A stretch of DNA of 64,000 nucleotides from CALMUP01 sp035327305. Its GTDB lineage: Bacteria > Verrucomicrobiota > Kiritimatiellia > CAIVKH01. The DNA lies in contig DAOLDL010000004.1 of the NCBI GenBank assembly GCA_035327305.1, positions 20,764 through 84,763 of the forward strand, read 5' to 3'. Below are positions 32,965-42,867 of this stretch, piece after piece (the first letter of the stretch is position 1; every line of letters begins with the position of its first letter). The position numbers and the translations under genes were made by a program. The notes under the pieces were generated by a model. It had not been told where the DNA came from and ran no database searches. It saw only the letters and a program-made list of their open reading frames with translations.

Positions 32965-35900
32965 GCATCCCTCTTCTTCAATGGAATTCTCAAGGAGAAC
33001 GTGGTTTTACCAGGCTTACTTTCCACGTGAATAACGCCGTGGCTCGACCGCACAAGGGAGTCGGCAACGCTCAACCCCAGCCCGGTCCCTTTTGCGCCTT
33101 TGGTGGTATGAAAGGGTTTGAATATCTGCGACAATTGATCGGAGGGAATTCCACAACCGGAATCCGTGATTTGTATAACCGATTCGTTGTGTTCCTCCAC
33201 GGCCTGCACCTTGATCACTCCTCCATCCGGCATGGCGTCACGGGCATTAATCAGAAGATTCAGTAGAACCTGCACCAGATACCGGCGCGGCATGGCAACC
33301 ATCATGAACGGCGCGCGAACGTCGGTTTCGATGGTGACTTTTGATCGCTTGAATTGGCTGGCCAGCAACTGCGTAACAAATTCAATGGCTTCGCGGCATT
33401 CCACGGACTCACCTTCCTGCTCGCTTGATCGGCCGAAAATAAGCAATTTTCTCACCAGCGTCGCGATGGTGTCGATTCCACGCTCAACCATGATCAGGCT
33501 TTTGCGGGCATTTTCATCCGCCTTAAGCGCGCGATGCACGGAATGCAAATGGCTTAACATGCCCTGCAAGGGATTGTTGATTTCGTGGGCCATGCCGGCG
33601 GCCAGCATGCCCAGGGAATTCAACCGGTCCGTCCGCTCCATGAAATCGCGATGTTGCGCCTGAATCAGGTGTTGTTCCTCCTCGGCTTTTTTGCGGGCGA
33701 TAATATTGCCCAACAATGCGCAAAAGACCGCGAGAATTTCCTGCTTTACCTCATCCACCGGCGCGCCGCTGATCGCGCAATCGTTGCAGAACAGCCCGAT
33801 GGCGCCATGTTGATGCGACATGATCGGAGTAAGCGCCACCCACCCGCGACCAAAGCCGACCATGGTTTGACCATCCCACTCAAAGTATGGCTCGCTGACA
33901 ATCATCCATGGCTTTTCACCCGGCTTGCGGGGATTCAATCTTTCCCGCCATTTATCATCGATGTGAATGACATGATCCGTCTCTCGCGCGGTTTGTCCCT
34001 TGAGGTTGGTGCCAAAGGTGCCGACGATGGAGTCATCCCGAACAATCATGATTGCCGACCGCTCCAGGTTCAGCTTTTCGCGCGACAGCTCCACCGCTCG
34101 CCGGTACAGATCCTCCAGATTCGCCGCGGCCAACAGGGAGTCCGCCATTTCCAGGACAGAACGCAAGCCGGTCATGGTTGCTTCCTGGCGTTGTTCCGCG
34201 ATTTTCCGGTCGGTAATGTCCATTACCACGCCTTGATAATGGGTGATTTCCCCACCGACGCCTCGCCGCACCCACGTGCGATCATCGATCCAACGCAACT
34301 CCCCTCGTTTGGAAAACACACGATACTGTTGCTCAAATTCGTTTGCGCCGGATCGTGAATATTCGGTCACCTGCGCGGCCACCATGGGCAAGTCATCAGG
34401 ATGTACGATTTGCGAAAACGGCATGCCGCCGGCGGTGAAATCGTCCGGGGAATAGCCTAGTTGACGGACATTATCCGACACGTATTCGACCGGCCACCCC
34501 GGTTCGGCGCGCCACAGAAAGACCATGGCCGGACTTTTGCTGACGATTTTCTCCAGCTCCTCGCGCCGTCGGTTTTCGATTTGCAATGCCGCCTGGGCTT
34601 GTTTCAAATCCGTAAGATCAACCATCGCTCCGACAATGCCGGTGACATCGCCCTTGTCATCATGAACCAGCGCCTTGCTGAACATGACCTGATGACGCGT
34701 TCCGTCGGAGTGCAATACGGCACCTTCGTACTGCTGTAATCCGGCGGACCGGATCAGCGCCATGTCCTGTTGATGATAACGTTCGGCCAGATCAGGAGGC
34801 GCCAAATCGAAGACCGTATGACCGATGATATCTTCGCGGGGATATCCGAGAAATTGCGCGAACGCCTCGTTGCATTCCTGGTAGTAGCCGAGTTTATCCT
34901 TGTGAAAAATCGGCATGGGCATGGCGTCAATTAATTGCCGCTGGAAGGCGAATTGACGGTGCAAAGCCTGCTCGGTCAGCTTGCGTTGCGTGACATCCTC
35001 CATGACTTCGAGGTAATGTGTAATCACCCCGGTGGTATTGCGAATCGGCGAAATGGAGGCCAGCCCCCAATAAGTTTCGCCGTTTTTCTTCCGGTTGAGT
35101 ATTTCACCGCTCCACTCCCCGCCCACCGTAATGGTGGCCCACATATCCCGGTATACGGACTCGGGAACATCGCCGCCCTTCAACAGGCGGGGATTTTTTC
35201 CGATGACTTCATCGGGAGCATAACCGGTGACAATGGTAAACTTCGGATTAACGTAGGTAATGTCGCCGTTTTTATCAGTGATCAGCACAATGCTCGGGCT
35301 TTGCTCCACCGCTTGAAAAAGTTGCCGGATCTGCAACTCGGCCAGCTTGGAATGCGTGATATCACGGGATATGCCAAACGTGCCCTTGATGCGGCCCTGC
35401 CTATCAACAAGGGGAAGCTTGGTGATAGAGACCCAGGTATCCTTGCCATCCGGCCAGATAATATGTTCCTCCTTGGCCAAAATCGGTTGCCCCGATTCAC
35501 GCACCCGGGCCTCCTCCTGCAGTTTTTCCTCGGCCACGGCGGGTGAGAAGTAATCCATTTCCGACAATCCGACGGCCTCGGCCGGATCTTTGAGGCCCAG
35601 AGCATGAGCCATTGCGTGATTGATCCGTAAAAACCTTCCCCGATGATCCTTGAAATAAATATGATCGGGGGTGTTTTCCATGAGTGCGCGCATCAACGTG
35701 CGTTCATTGGTCAACTCACCGCTTACACGTAAACGCTCATTGACCTCTTCCACGGTTTCCTGCGCCATTTTGTGATAAATGTGCAGGACGATAAAAGCCG
35801 CGACACCGGCGATCATGCCAATACCGGCAAGGGGGATTATATACGCCTGCGTAAACGAAAGATGAATGCGTAGCATGTCGTGCAGAACCTCGAACGCCGC

Positions 35901-36005
35901 GACCGCCGCCATGGTGAGAAACATGGCCAGCAGTACCGGGCCGATCCAGCCGAACCGGCGGGTCTTTTTATTCCATCGTATGACGACATTGATCAGATCA
36001 CGCAC
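32961..36005 (-). CDS. Membrane sensor histidine kinase with four PAS domains and a GAF domain
   Basis: The GTG at 36005 is chosen: GGAG lies about 7 bases before it, while the frame-opening TTG at 36041 has no ribosome site. The 1014-residue protein has two N-terminal membrane helices, then four PAS/PAC units (for example DHIYFKDHRGRFLRINHAMA and ITDKNGDITYVNPKF), a GAF domain (about 650-800) and an intact kinase core. That core has the H box GMAHEINNPLQG, N box LINARDAM, G1 DSGCGI and G2 GTGLGL. PAS and GAF domains sense small ligands, redox state or light; no cofactor can be named. The 4-base overlap with the receiver-kinase-receiver gene indicates a phosphorelay. Confidence 0.92.
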   Translation of the reverse strand: MRDLINVVIRWNKKTRRFGWIGPVLLAMFLTMAAVAAFEVLHDMLRIHLSFTQAYIIPLAGIGMIAGVAAFIVLHIYHKMAQETVEEVNERLRVSGELTNERTLMRALMENTPDHIYFKDHRGRFLRINHAMAHALGLKDPAEAVGLSEMDYFSPAVAEEKLQEEARVRESGQPILAKEEHIIWPDGKDTWVSITKLPLVDRQGRIKGTFGISRDITHSKLAELQIRQLFQAVEQSPSIVLITDKNGDITYVNPKFTIVTGYAPDEVIGKNPRLLKGGDVPESVYRDMWATITVGGEWSGEILNRKKNGETYWGLASISPIRNTTGVITHYLEVMEDVTQRKLTEQALHRQFAFQRQLIDAMPMPIFHKDKLGYYQECNEAFAQFLGYPREDIIGHTVFDLAPPDLAERYHQQDMALIRSAGLQQYEGAVLHSDGTRHQVMFSKALVHDDKGDVTGIVGAMVDLTDLKQAQAALQIENRRREELEKIVSKSPAMVFLWRAEPGWPVEYVSDNVRQLGYSPDDFTAGGMPFSQIVHPDDLPMVAAQVTEYSRSGANEFEQQYRVFSKRGELRWIDDRTWVRRGVGGEITHYQGVVMDITDRKIAEQRQEATMTGLRSVLEMADSLLAAANLEDLYRRAVELSREKLNLERSAIMIVRDDSIVGTFGTNLKGQTARETDHVIHIDDKWRERLNPRKPGEKPWMIVSEPYFEWDGQTMVGFGRGWVALTPIMSHQHGAIGLFCNDCAISGAPVDEVKQEILAVFCALLGNIIARKKAEEEQHLIQAQHRDFMERTDRLNSLGMLAAGMAHEINNPLQGMLSHLHSVHRALKADENARKSLIMVERGIDTIATLVRKLLIFGRSSEQEGESVECREAIEFVTQLLASQFKRSKVTIETDVRAPFMMVAMPRRYLVQVLLNLLINARDAMPDGGVIKVQAVEEHNESVIQITDSGCGIPSDQLSQIFKPFHTTKGAKGTGLGLSVADSLVRSSHGVIHVESKPGKTTFSLRIPLKKRDA

Positions 36006-36179
36006 GCTTGGTCTCCGGTCCGGTTGCAGGCGGCAAAACAAAGGAGCGCATCAACAAATTCCCATCGCCCGCAACCGGCAACACAAGGATGATAAACCAG
36101 CGGCGGGTGTGATCAATCAAATATCTTTGTCCGGCGCTTGATCCTTTGTTTTCCGGCGTAATATTCGGGTGTTTGCCGT

Positions 36180-36518
36180 TTATTCCAGCAAAGCATCTAT
36201 CTTTGCCGCGCAAATGAAATCGTTTTCGGTAAGTCCGCCGACGGAGTGGGTACTGTATCGAATCGTACAGACTTTATAACCAAATGTGATGTCGGGATGA
36301 TGGTCTTCCCGGTGTGCCAGCCAGGCGACGGCATTTACAAACGATACGGTTTGATAGTAGTTCTTGAACGTAAACACGCGACTGATCTGCTTGCCGTCGC
36401 GGGCCCAGGCCGGTATGCGCATTAACATTTCGCAAACGCTTTCATCCGACAAAGGCTTTGTTCCGCTTTCGCAGGGTTTGCATTGTTTTTTTACAAGATT
36501 CGATTCCATTTCATTCAT
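36180..36518 (-). CDS. Pterin-4a-carbinolamine dehydratase
   Basis: A 112-residue protein with the family signature HREDHHPDI, the downstream GYKVCTIRYSTHS and a final D-F-I-C-AAKID. It dehydrates 4a-hydroxytetrahydropterin, in other bacteria to recycle the cofactor of phenylalanine hydroxylase. No hydroxylase is in the window. The N-terminus includes a short Cys-x-x-Cys (KQCKPCESG). A ribosome site (GAGGTG) lies close to the ATG. It starts 21 bases after the Ser/Thr kinase stop. Confidence 0.9.
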   Translation of the reverse strand: MNEMESNLVKKQCKPCESGTKPLSDESVCEMLMRIPAWARDGKQISRVFTFKNYYQTVSFVNAVAWLAHREDHHPDITFGYKVCTIRYSTHSVGGLTENDFICAAKIDALLE

Positions 36519-36539
36519 CGTTCACCTCGTTGTGATGAT

Positions 36540-39026
36540 TTATCCATCAAGGGAAACACCTGGAATAAGCCGCCGGATCAAAGCCTGCCGCTCCGGTTGT
36601 AATACTGCCGCTCTCCGGGCATTATTCACGGCCGGCTCAAAAGCCCCGTTGAACAAACAGAATACCGCAAGCGATATCAAAGCTTCAGCCCGTTCATTTT
36701 GCGGTATTCGATCCAGGTTTCCGTAAAACTCGCCCATCCTGATCAGTGTGGGAACCCTGACATCCTCCCATGCGTGCGTGGATATGGTTCGACCGTCAAG
36801 CGACACCCGAAGACCAATGGTGGTCCCGCTGATAACGTCCCCACCGAGATCGCTTCCATCGGCCCGCGTAAAAGGTTGAACATCGAAACTGCGAATGAGA
36901 AATGTTTTTAATGCATCCATGCGGTCCACGACTTCCCGGATCAACCGCGCGGCTTCGCGCCCTTCATCCGTGGTCATTTCCGAAGGCAATGTGGACATCG
37001 ACAGGGATGCGCGGCGATAATCCCGATTTCGCATGATGAGCGATGACATTTCCGCCACGGCTGAATCGATGCGGTCGAAGTCCTTCTGCACCTTTAATCG
37101 GTGCGCACGCGCCTCGGTGGCCGACGCGGCTTCCTGCCGGTGTCGCGCCGCTTCACCCGCCCTTTGTATGTGCGGTGCAATGCGCCCGCCAAACAAGGCC
37201 GGCGCATTCTTCTGATAAACCTGCAATATCAAGCGCGCGGGAACAGCCATGCCGGCTTCAATCATGCGATCAGCCTGGCGTTGCACATCCTCCAATTCGG
37301 CAAGCGATCGCAACCAGTGATCCACGGCGGGGGAAAATCCATAAACCCAGGCGGGGCCGCCGGAATCACGACGCGATTGGTACGCCAACAATTTGGCGCG
37401 CCCTTCGGGTAGCGCTCCCTTGGAAAGCGACTGCATACCAGAAGCCAGATCGTGAAAATCGCCAAACCATGCCGGCCATTTTTCGCGCATGCGACCCACT
37501 TCCTGATCGGTCATGCGACCCAGCAAATGCCGGGCGATGACATGCGGCATGTGGTTGGGATGATCCTCGGACTGGCTGATCCGGGCGCGGACAATTTGAT
37601 CAAGCGCGGATGTGGCGCGTCGGTCATCGCCGCCCGACCAGTAAATCACGGCTTGAAGCAATGGAACCCACAATGCCCTTGCGTTGTTTCGGGGAATATC
37701 GCGCCCGACTTCCTGCAAACGCCTCACGGAACCGGCATAGTCGGACACGGCCAGCGACATGGCCGCAACAAGCCGGGTTTCCTCATCCGGCTGAAACAAC
37801 TGAACCACCATGCGCTTTCTGATCTGACCATCGCGTCCTCGCACATCCTCAATGGTATAAATCTGCTCTTCCGGCTCCGGCGGCCTTTGCTGGGCCGGAG
37901 TCGCGGATTTGGCCGGCGGGCGCGCCGTGGTTGTCGTCACCGGCGGAGGTGGTTTGGCTTTTTCCGCCTGGTACCACTTCCATGTTCCAAACCCGACGCC
38001 AAAAATGACCATTATGGCGACGGCGGCGATTATACGCGATGCCTTGCCGGCGCTTTGAGATTTCCCTTTCGCCGTTTTTTTCGCTTCCCGGGCCGCTTCC
38101 AGGGCGACGTTCATATCGCTTTTTAGCGATGCCGAATTGGGATACCGCAGATACGGATCGGCGGCCATCATGCGGTTGATCAGCTCAACGGTTTGCGGTT
38201 GAAGATTCTGGCGCAATCCACGTATATCCGGCGGAGGATGTTTCAAGCGGGCCAGCACGACATCGGCCGCGGTTTTGCCTTCAAAAGGAGGCTGTCCGGC
38301 CAAAGCGTGGTACATGGTTGCGCCTAAACTGTAGATATCTGACCGGTGGTCAGCCAGGTTTCCGCGCGCGCGCTCCGGCGATATATAATATGGCGTTCCC
38401 CAGATTTCCCCCCGGTTCTTCTGGGCGTTGACAAATTGCGCCAATCCGAAGTCCACGATTTTCGCCGTGCCGTTGTTGTCGATCAGCACATTTTCCGGCT
38501 TGATATCGCCGTGAACCAAACCCACCTCATTGGCGGCCTTCAAACCTTCCGCGACATCCAGCGCGATTTTGAGAAGTTTCACTTCGTCCATCGGCTCGGT
38601 CTTGGTGAACATATGGTTCATTTTGCCGCCAGTGACCAACTCCATGACAATATAAGGTTGTCCGTTTTGCTGACCGCAGGAGTAAATCTGGACGATGTTG
38701 CGGTGATTCAACGCGGCGGCGGCTTGCGCCTCGCGAATGAAACTTTCCACCAGCTTGGCATCTTCACCCAGGGCGGCTTTCATAACCTTGATGGCAACAA
38801 ATCGATTGAGCGCGGTATCCAGCCCGCGATAAACGGCGCCCATCCCGCCTGATCCCATTTGTTCCACCAGCAGAAATTGGCCCAACAAAACCGGTATGGT
38901 CATCTCCGTCGCGCAATGCGGACAATTAATGCGTGAAAAGGCCGGGCGGCCCGTGACATCGATTTCCTTCCGGCATTTCGGACATGCCATGCGGTCAACC
39001 GGCGTGGATATGAGGTCCTGATCCAT
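36540..39026 (-). CDS. Membrane Ser/Thr protein kinase with N-terminal zinc ribbon
   Basis: An 828-residue Hanks-type kinase. Residues 15-38 are a zinc ribbon (CPKC and CPHC). The kinase domain (about 49-320) has the Gly loop MGSGGMGAVYRG, Lys80, the catalytic loop HGDIKPEN (Asp174), DFG at 192-194 and the activation segment end GTPYYISPE. The usual HRD is HGD, which makes it a non-RD kinase. A membrane helix near residue 340 is followed by a Pro-rich linker and a large helical extracytoplasmic region with no recognised domain. It lies 45 bases after the TPR lipoprotein, a likely partner. Confidence 0.93.
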   Translation of the reverse strand: MDQDLISTPVDRMACPKCRKEIDVTGRPAFSRINCPHCATEMTIPVLLGQFLLVEQMGSGGMGAVYRGLDTALNRFVAIKVMKAALGEDAKLVESFIREAQAAAALNHRNIVQIYSCGQQNGQPYIVMELVTGGKMNHMFTKTEPMDEVKLLKIALDVAEGLKAANEVGLVHGDIKPENVLIDNNGTAKIVDFGLAQFVNAQKNRGEIWGTPYYISPERARGNLADHRSDIYSLGATMYHALAGQPPFEGKTAADVVLARLKHPPPDIRGLRQNLQPQTVELINRMMAADPYLRYPNSASLKSDMNVALEAAREAKKTAKGKSQSAGKASRIIAAVAIMVIFGVGFGTWKWYQAEKAKPPPPVTTTTARPPAKSATPAQQRPPEPEEQIYTIEDVRGRDGQIRKRMVVQLFQPDEETRLVAAMSLAVSDYAGSVRRLQEVGRDIPRNNARALWVPLLQAVIYWSGGDDRRATSALDQIVRARISQSEDHPNHMPHVIARHLLGRMTDQEVGRMREKWPAWFGDFHDLASGMQSLSKGALPEGRAKLLAYQSRRDSGGPAWVYGFSPAVDHWLRSLAELEDVQRQADRMIEAGMAVPARLILQVYQKNAPALFGGRIAPHIQRAGEAARHRQEAASATEARAHRLKVQKDFDRIDSAVAEMSSLIMRNRDYRRASLSMSTLPSEMTTDEGREAARLIREVVDRMDALKTFLIRSFDVQPFTRADGSDLGGDVISGTTIGLRVSLDGRTISTHAWEDVRVPTLIRMGEFYGNLDRIPQNERAEALISLAVFCLFNGAFEPAVNNARRAAVLQPERQALIRRLIPGVSLDG

Positions 39027-39071
39027 GTCAAAATACTAGCAGAAGCAAGATTAGAATAAAACTGAAAGGAT

Positions 39072-41060
39072 TCAGCGTCCGGAAATCCAGGCGCGAATCG
39101 CCGGCGCCGAGGGGTCATTCGGCGCCAATGCCAGGAACCGTTCGTAGTGTTGTCTGGCCTTCGCCGTGGTCTCCGGCTTGCCAGAAAAAATCACCCCCAG
39201 CGCATAATGTCCGACAGCATAATTGGGGCGTTTTCCCACCACGTCTTCCAGCATTCTCACCGCCGTGGCGTCATCACCGGCTTCGCGATACAACAGCGCC
39301 AGATTGTACTGGGCGTCGACCATATCGGCATTCAATCGCAGGGCATGGTGATAAGCGGCGCGGGCAAGTTCGTTCTCGCCTTTCATCGCATAACAAATGC
39401 CAAGATTGTAAAATGTGCCGGCGATTTGGTCATCGTTCTCAAGGGAACGCAGGTAAAAATAGACCGCGCGATCCCAATCCTTTTGATCGCGGTACGTGTC
39501 GGCGCGGCGGAAGGATTGAACGGCGGCATCGGTGTTTCGGGTGGTCGGAGGCCGATAGTCAAGCTGGCGAACCGTCGATGTTTCCCGTGGGCGAAGCGGT
39601 GCGGGCCGGTTTCCTGCTCCAGGGGTTGGCGCCAGCGTTTCCGCGCGGGTTAAAGCGCGCGACGCACGTGAATCTCCGGGAAATGCGGCGGCAAATTCCC
39701 GGTACGTCCGCGCGGCGCTTTCCGGCAACTCAAGGTTCCGGTCATACAATACCGCCAACTCCCATGCGGCATCGGCATTGCGGGGATCCGATGCCAGCGC
39801 ATTCCGGTAGCGCACCATGGCGGTCTCAAAATCCTTGTTTTGCAAAGAAATACGCGCCAAACCGACTTGTGCGGGGGCGTAATTGGCATTGAGCGTCGCG
39901 GCCTGGTTGAATGATCGGGCGGCTTGGTCAAATCGTCCGCGCTCAAACAAATGCTGACCGAGCAATACATGGGCGCGGGGTTGATCGAGCGCGACGCGAA
40001 CAGCTTCGCGATAGGCTTTTTCCTGCAACTCCACCTGTCGATCTCCTGCCGCCAGCTCCGCCGCCCGCACATATAAATCGATGGCAGGTTGCAACTGCCC
40101 GGCCCGGGCGCGCTCTTCAGCCTGGCGCAACATGGCATCATAGGGCGACTCGCGTACAGCGGTTGTTTCAACCCGCGGTGTCACGGTTGGTGTTGCGACG
40201 GGAGCCGCAGTTGGCGCGGCTGGCGGCGTCACTTCCGCCGTCAGATCCTCCGAAGGCGGTATGAATATTTCACCGGATTCGGCTTGGGATTTTATTGTGC
40301 CGGACTGGTCCAGCCTGGCCAGGGCCGACCGAGCTATAGGCACCCGTTCATCACGGGGCACCGCCGAAATGAAACGTTTATAAAAAGCGCGCGCCTGATC
40401 AGCATCTCCAACCTGCATATCATATACGACAGCGAGGTTAAAAAGTGACGGCGCGTGGCGGGTATCAATTTCCAGCGCATACATGAACGCTTCGATGGCC
40501 TGGGCCGGTTGCTCCATGGCCGCATGCACCAGACCGATCGAATGATAAATACGCGCGGAGCGAGGCGCGCGATCCAGCGCGGTGTATAGAGAATTACGCG
40601 CATGAATAAATTGATCGCGCTGGAAATACAGGTCCGCGAGGTATTCAAGAGGCCGGGGATCTTCGCGGTTCATGCCGGCGGCTTCGTTCAGGTAGCGGGA
40701 GGCGCTCCGCATATCGTCGCGTTCTCCGGCCAGCACACCCAGATTGTATACCGGCTCGATCAAGTTTGGATTCAATCGTCGGCTGTCCTCAAATGCCGTT
40801 ACGGCTTCCTGAAACTGCCCCAGCCGCCAGGCCGTGATGCCGAGATAGTTGTGCGCCATTGCATTGTCCACATGACCGGGGCGTCGGGCGATGGCCTTTT
40901 CGAAAAACGACTTCGCGCGAACGTAATTATCGCGCCGTAATTCACGCAAACCGGCATCAATTTCCTTCTGGCCCGCCGGTTTGGAACACGCGGAAGCCAG
41001 CAAAACGAAGGAAAGCATCCCCGCAAAGAAAACAAACGATATTTTTGACGGAAATTGCAT
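39072..41060 (-). CDS. TPR lipoprotein
   Basis: A 662-residue lipoprotein (lipobox LASAC, Cys25). Residues about 35-245 and 310-655 are arrays of tetratricopeptide repeats (for example NAMAHNYLGITAWRLGQFQE and AGTFYNLGICYAMKGENELA). The arrays are separated by a Pro/Ala/Thr linker near 270-300, with a second low-complexity linker near 490-510. TPR arrays bind other proteins. Directly upstream of a membrane Ser/Thr kinase, it may be part of a signalling or envelope complex. No enzyme motif is seen. Confidence 0.88.
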   Translation of the reverse strand: MQFPSKISFVFFAGMLSFVLLASACSKPAGQKEIDAGLRELRRDNYVRAKSFFEKAIARRPGHVDNAMAHNYLGITAWRLGQFQEAVTAFEDSRRLNPNLIEPVYNLGVLAGERDDMRSASRYLNEAAGMNREDPRPLEYLADLYFQRDQFIHARNSLYTALDRAPRSARIYHSIGLVHAAMEQPAQAIEAFMYALEIDTRHAPSLFNLAVVYDMQVGDADQARAFYKRFISAVPRDERVPIARSALARLDQSGTIKSQAESGEIFIPPSEDLTAEVTPPAAPTAAPVATPTVTPRVETTAVRESPYDAMLRQAEERARAGQLQPAIDLYVRAAELAAGDRQVELQEKAYREAVRVALDQPRAHVLLGQHLFERGRFDQAARSFNQAATLNANYAPAQVGLARISLQNKDFETAMVRYRNALASDPRNADAAWELAVLYDRNLELPESAARTYREFAAAFPGDSRASRALTRAETLAPTPGAGNRPAPLRPRETSTVRQLDYRPPTTRNTDAAVQSFRRADTYRDQKDWDRAVYFYLRSLENDDQIAGTFYNLGICYAMKGENELARAAYHHALRLNADMVDAQYNLALLYREAGDDATAVRMLEDVVGKRPNYAVGHYALGVIFSGKPETTAKARQHYERFLALAPNDPSAPAIRAWISGR

Positions 41061-41108
41061 AATATAATCGCACAGTAAATCAGAGAATATGCATTCGCAA
41101 GCGCAGAA

Positions 41109-41128
41109 AAGCTTGAACGAGCAAGCTT
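41109..41128. repeat. Inverted repeat in a divergent intergenic gap
   Basis: AAGCTTG and CAAGCTT form perfect 7-base arms around AACGAG. The element lies in the 110-base gap between the TPR lipoprotein (minus) and the exonuclease (plus). It has no T run, so an operator or RNA hairpin is more likely than a terminator. Confidence 0.4.
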
Positions 41129-41170
41129 GTTCTTGCCCAATTCAATTCAGCATGCGTTAATACATCCACT

Positions 41171-41980
41171 TTGCAAATTCAAACCGACAAACCCATTGCT
41201 TTTTTCGACATCGAGGCCACCGGGATTAATTTCCGAACCGACCGCATCATCGAACTGGCCATCGTAAAAATCCACCCCGACGGCTCAAGGGAAACCCACG
41301 AGTTTTTATTCAACCCGGAGCGACCCATTCCCGCCGAGGCATCCGCGGTCCACGGCATCAACGACGAAGATGTGAAGGATTGCCCCACCTTCAGCCAAAC
41401 CGCGCCTCAAATCGCCGCGATTCTTCACGATTGCGACCTGGGCGGTTACAATGTCATTCATTACGACATCCCCCTACTGCAGGCGGAATTCGAACGCGTT
41501 GCATTACCCTTTGACATAGAAGGCCGGCGAATTGTTGATGCCCAGAAAATATTTCATAAAAAGGAGCCGCGCGACCTGACTGCGGCCCTGGCGTTTTATT
41601 GCAATGACCAGCACACCGGCGCACACGGGGCTTTAAGCGACGTCGAGGCGACCATCCGGGTTCTGGACGGTCAGATGCACAGATACCTGGACCTTCCCCG
41701 CAACATTGATTCCCTTTCGGAATTCTGTGATCAACGGGACCCGAGTTGGGCCGACCGAAAAGGGCGGTTTAAATGGGTAAACGGGGAGTTGATCATCAAT
41801 TTCGGCAAAAAACAGGGCAAATTATTGAAAGAAATTGCTCGTTATGAACCCAGCTTCCTGCGTTGGATGATCACCAGCAGTTTTCCACCCGATGTTACCG
41901 CCATTGCCCGCAACGCCCTCGAGGGTAAGTTTCCCGAACCTCCCTTACCCAGCGGAAGCACGGCAAATGGGGACCAATGA
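41171..41980 (+). CDS. DnaQ-like DEDDh 3'-5' exonuclease
   Basis: A 269-residue protein whose first 180 residues are an RNase T/DnaQ exonuclease domain. Motif I is FFDIEATG (Asp, Glu), motif II is GYNVIHYDIPLL (Asp) and motif III is HGALSDVEAT (His, Asp). The C-terminal part (FGKKQGKLLKEIARYEPSFL, then IARNALEGKF) is a small domain seen on proteins annotated as polymerase III epsilon-like exonucleases. The start is taken as TTG because no ATG precedes motif I, and there is no clear ribosome site. Likely a repair or RNA-processing nuclease rather than the main replicative proofreader. Confidence 0.88.
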   Translation: MQIQTDKPIAFFDIEATGINFRTDRIIELAIVKIHPDGSRETHEFLFNPERPIPAEASAVHGINDEDVKDCPTFSQTAPQIAAILHDCDLGGYNVIHYDIPLLQAEFERVALPFDIEGRRIVDAQKIFHKKEPRDLTAALAFYCNDQHTGAHGALSDVEATIRVLDGQMHRYLDLPRNIDSLSEFCDQRDPSWADRKGRFKWVNGELIINFGKKQGKLLKEIARYEPSFLRWMITSSFPPDVTAIARNALEGKFPEPPLPSGSTANGDQ

Positions 41981-42039
41981 TCATGGACTTTCGGAAGCCG
42001 GTCGTTACCTGACAGAGTCGTCCGGGATTTACCTAAACG

Positions 42040-42822
42040 TTATGAAAATCGGTATTCGTCGATCAGGCGTTTTTCGGTTCCACCTTCGCCGATGATCTTG
42101 GCGACTACTTCCACATAAGGCTGGATGGTGTTGGACTTGAGCTTGTGGCGCAGGAGGTCGTCGACCTGGAATACGCCGGCGGAATTGGCCATATTGACCG
42201 TGATGCGCACCGGATGTTTTTCTCCTTTGTCGATTTTAACACTGTCAATGGCCAACGCCGATACGGAGTGGATATTGACCTGGCCCTGCTTGAAGGGAAT
42301 ACGTGAACGCCCTTCCGACATGTCGGTCGCGTCGGCAACCTTGAGTGCGCCGGCTTCTATGGTCAGACAACGTTCATCCGCATCGTGGGCGATGATAGCA
42401 TGCAAGACTTCCGCCACCATGATGGTCAATTGAGGATCCTGATAAATTTTGCCAAGCAATTGTCGCGCCTTCGGATAGGCCAACCAAAGACTGTAGCGCT
42501 CGTGTTGATCTCGATGGACGCTGATACCCAGATCGTGCATGCACGCGGCGGTAACCACCACCAACTCACCGTCTTCGGCAGTCATGCCATAATTCTTCAC
42601 AATGCTTGGTTCCACGCCGCCTTCAACCAGCAAACGATAAATCCTCAAGGCGGAATTGGCGACGATCCGAATGTGAACTTCGCCGTGATCGCTGATACCG
42701 CAACGGTCCACGGCATTAATGTTCGCACACTTCCACATTTGGTTTAATTCGACATCGGCTTGAATCGCATCGACCAATTGTTTTAACTTGGCATTATCTT
42801 TGACTGGTATGTTGAAACTCAT
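42040..42822 (-). CDS. HD-superfamily phosphohydrolase
   Basis: A 260-residue soluble protein with HD-domain metal ligands: His in DHGEVHIRIV, His-Asp in ACMHDLGISVHRDQHE, and a later Asp in LKVADATDMSEGRS. The family hydrolyses phosphate esters of nucleotides or related metabolites; the substrate is not clear. It lacks a receiver or GGDEF domain. It is divergent from the LysM amidase (45 bases) and convergent with the exonuclease (59 bases). Confidence 0.85.
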   Translation of the reverse strand: MSFNIPVKDNAKLKQLVDAIQADVELNQMWKCANINAVDRCGISDHGEVHIRIVANSALRIYRLLVEGGVEPSIVKNYGMTAEDGELVVVTAACMHDLGISVHRDQHERYSLWLAYPKARQLLGKIYQDPQLTIMVAEVLHAIIAHDADERCLTIEAGALKVADATDMSEGRSRIPFKQGQVNIHSVSALAIDSVKIDKGEKHPVRITVNMANSAGVFQVDDLLRHKLKSNTIQPYVEVVAKIIGEGGTEKRLIDEYRFS

Positions 42823-42867
42823 AATGGTTAAGCATGAAACGGACGCGGGGAGTTGTAAACAAGATAA

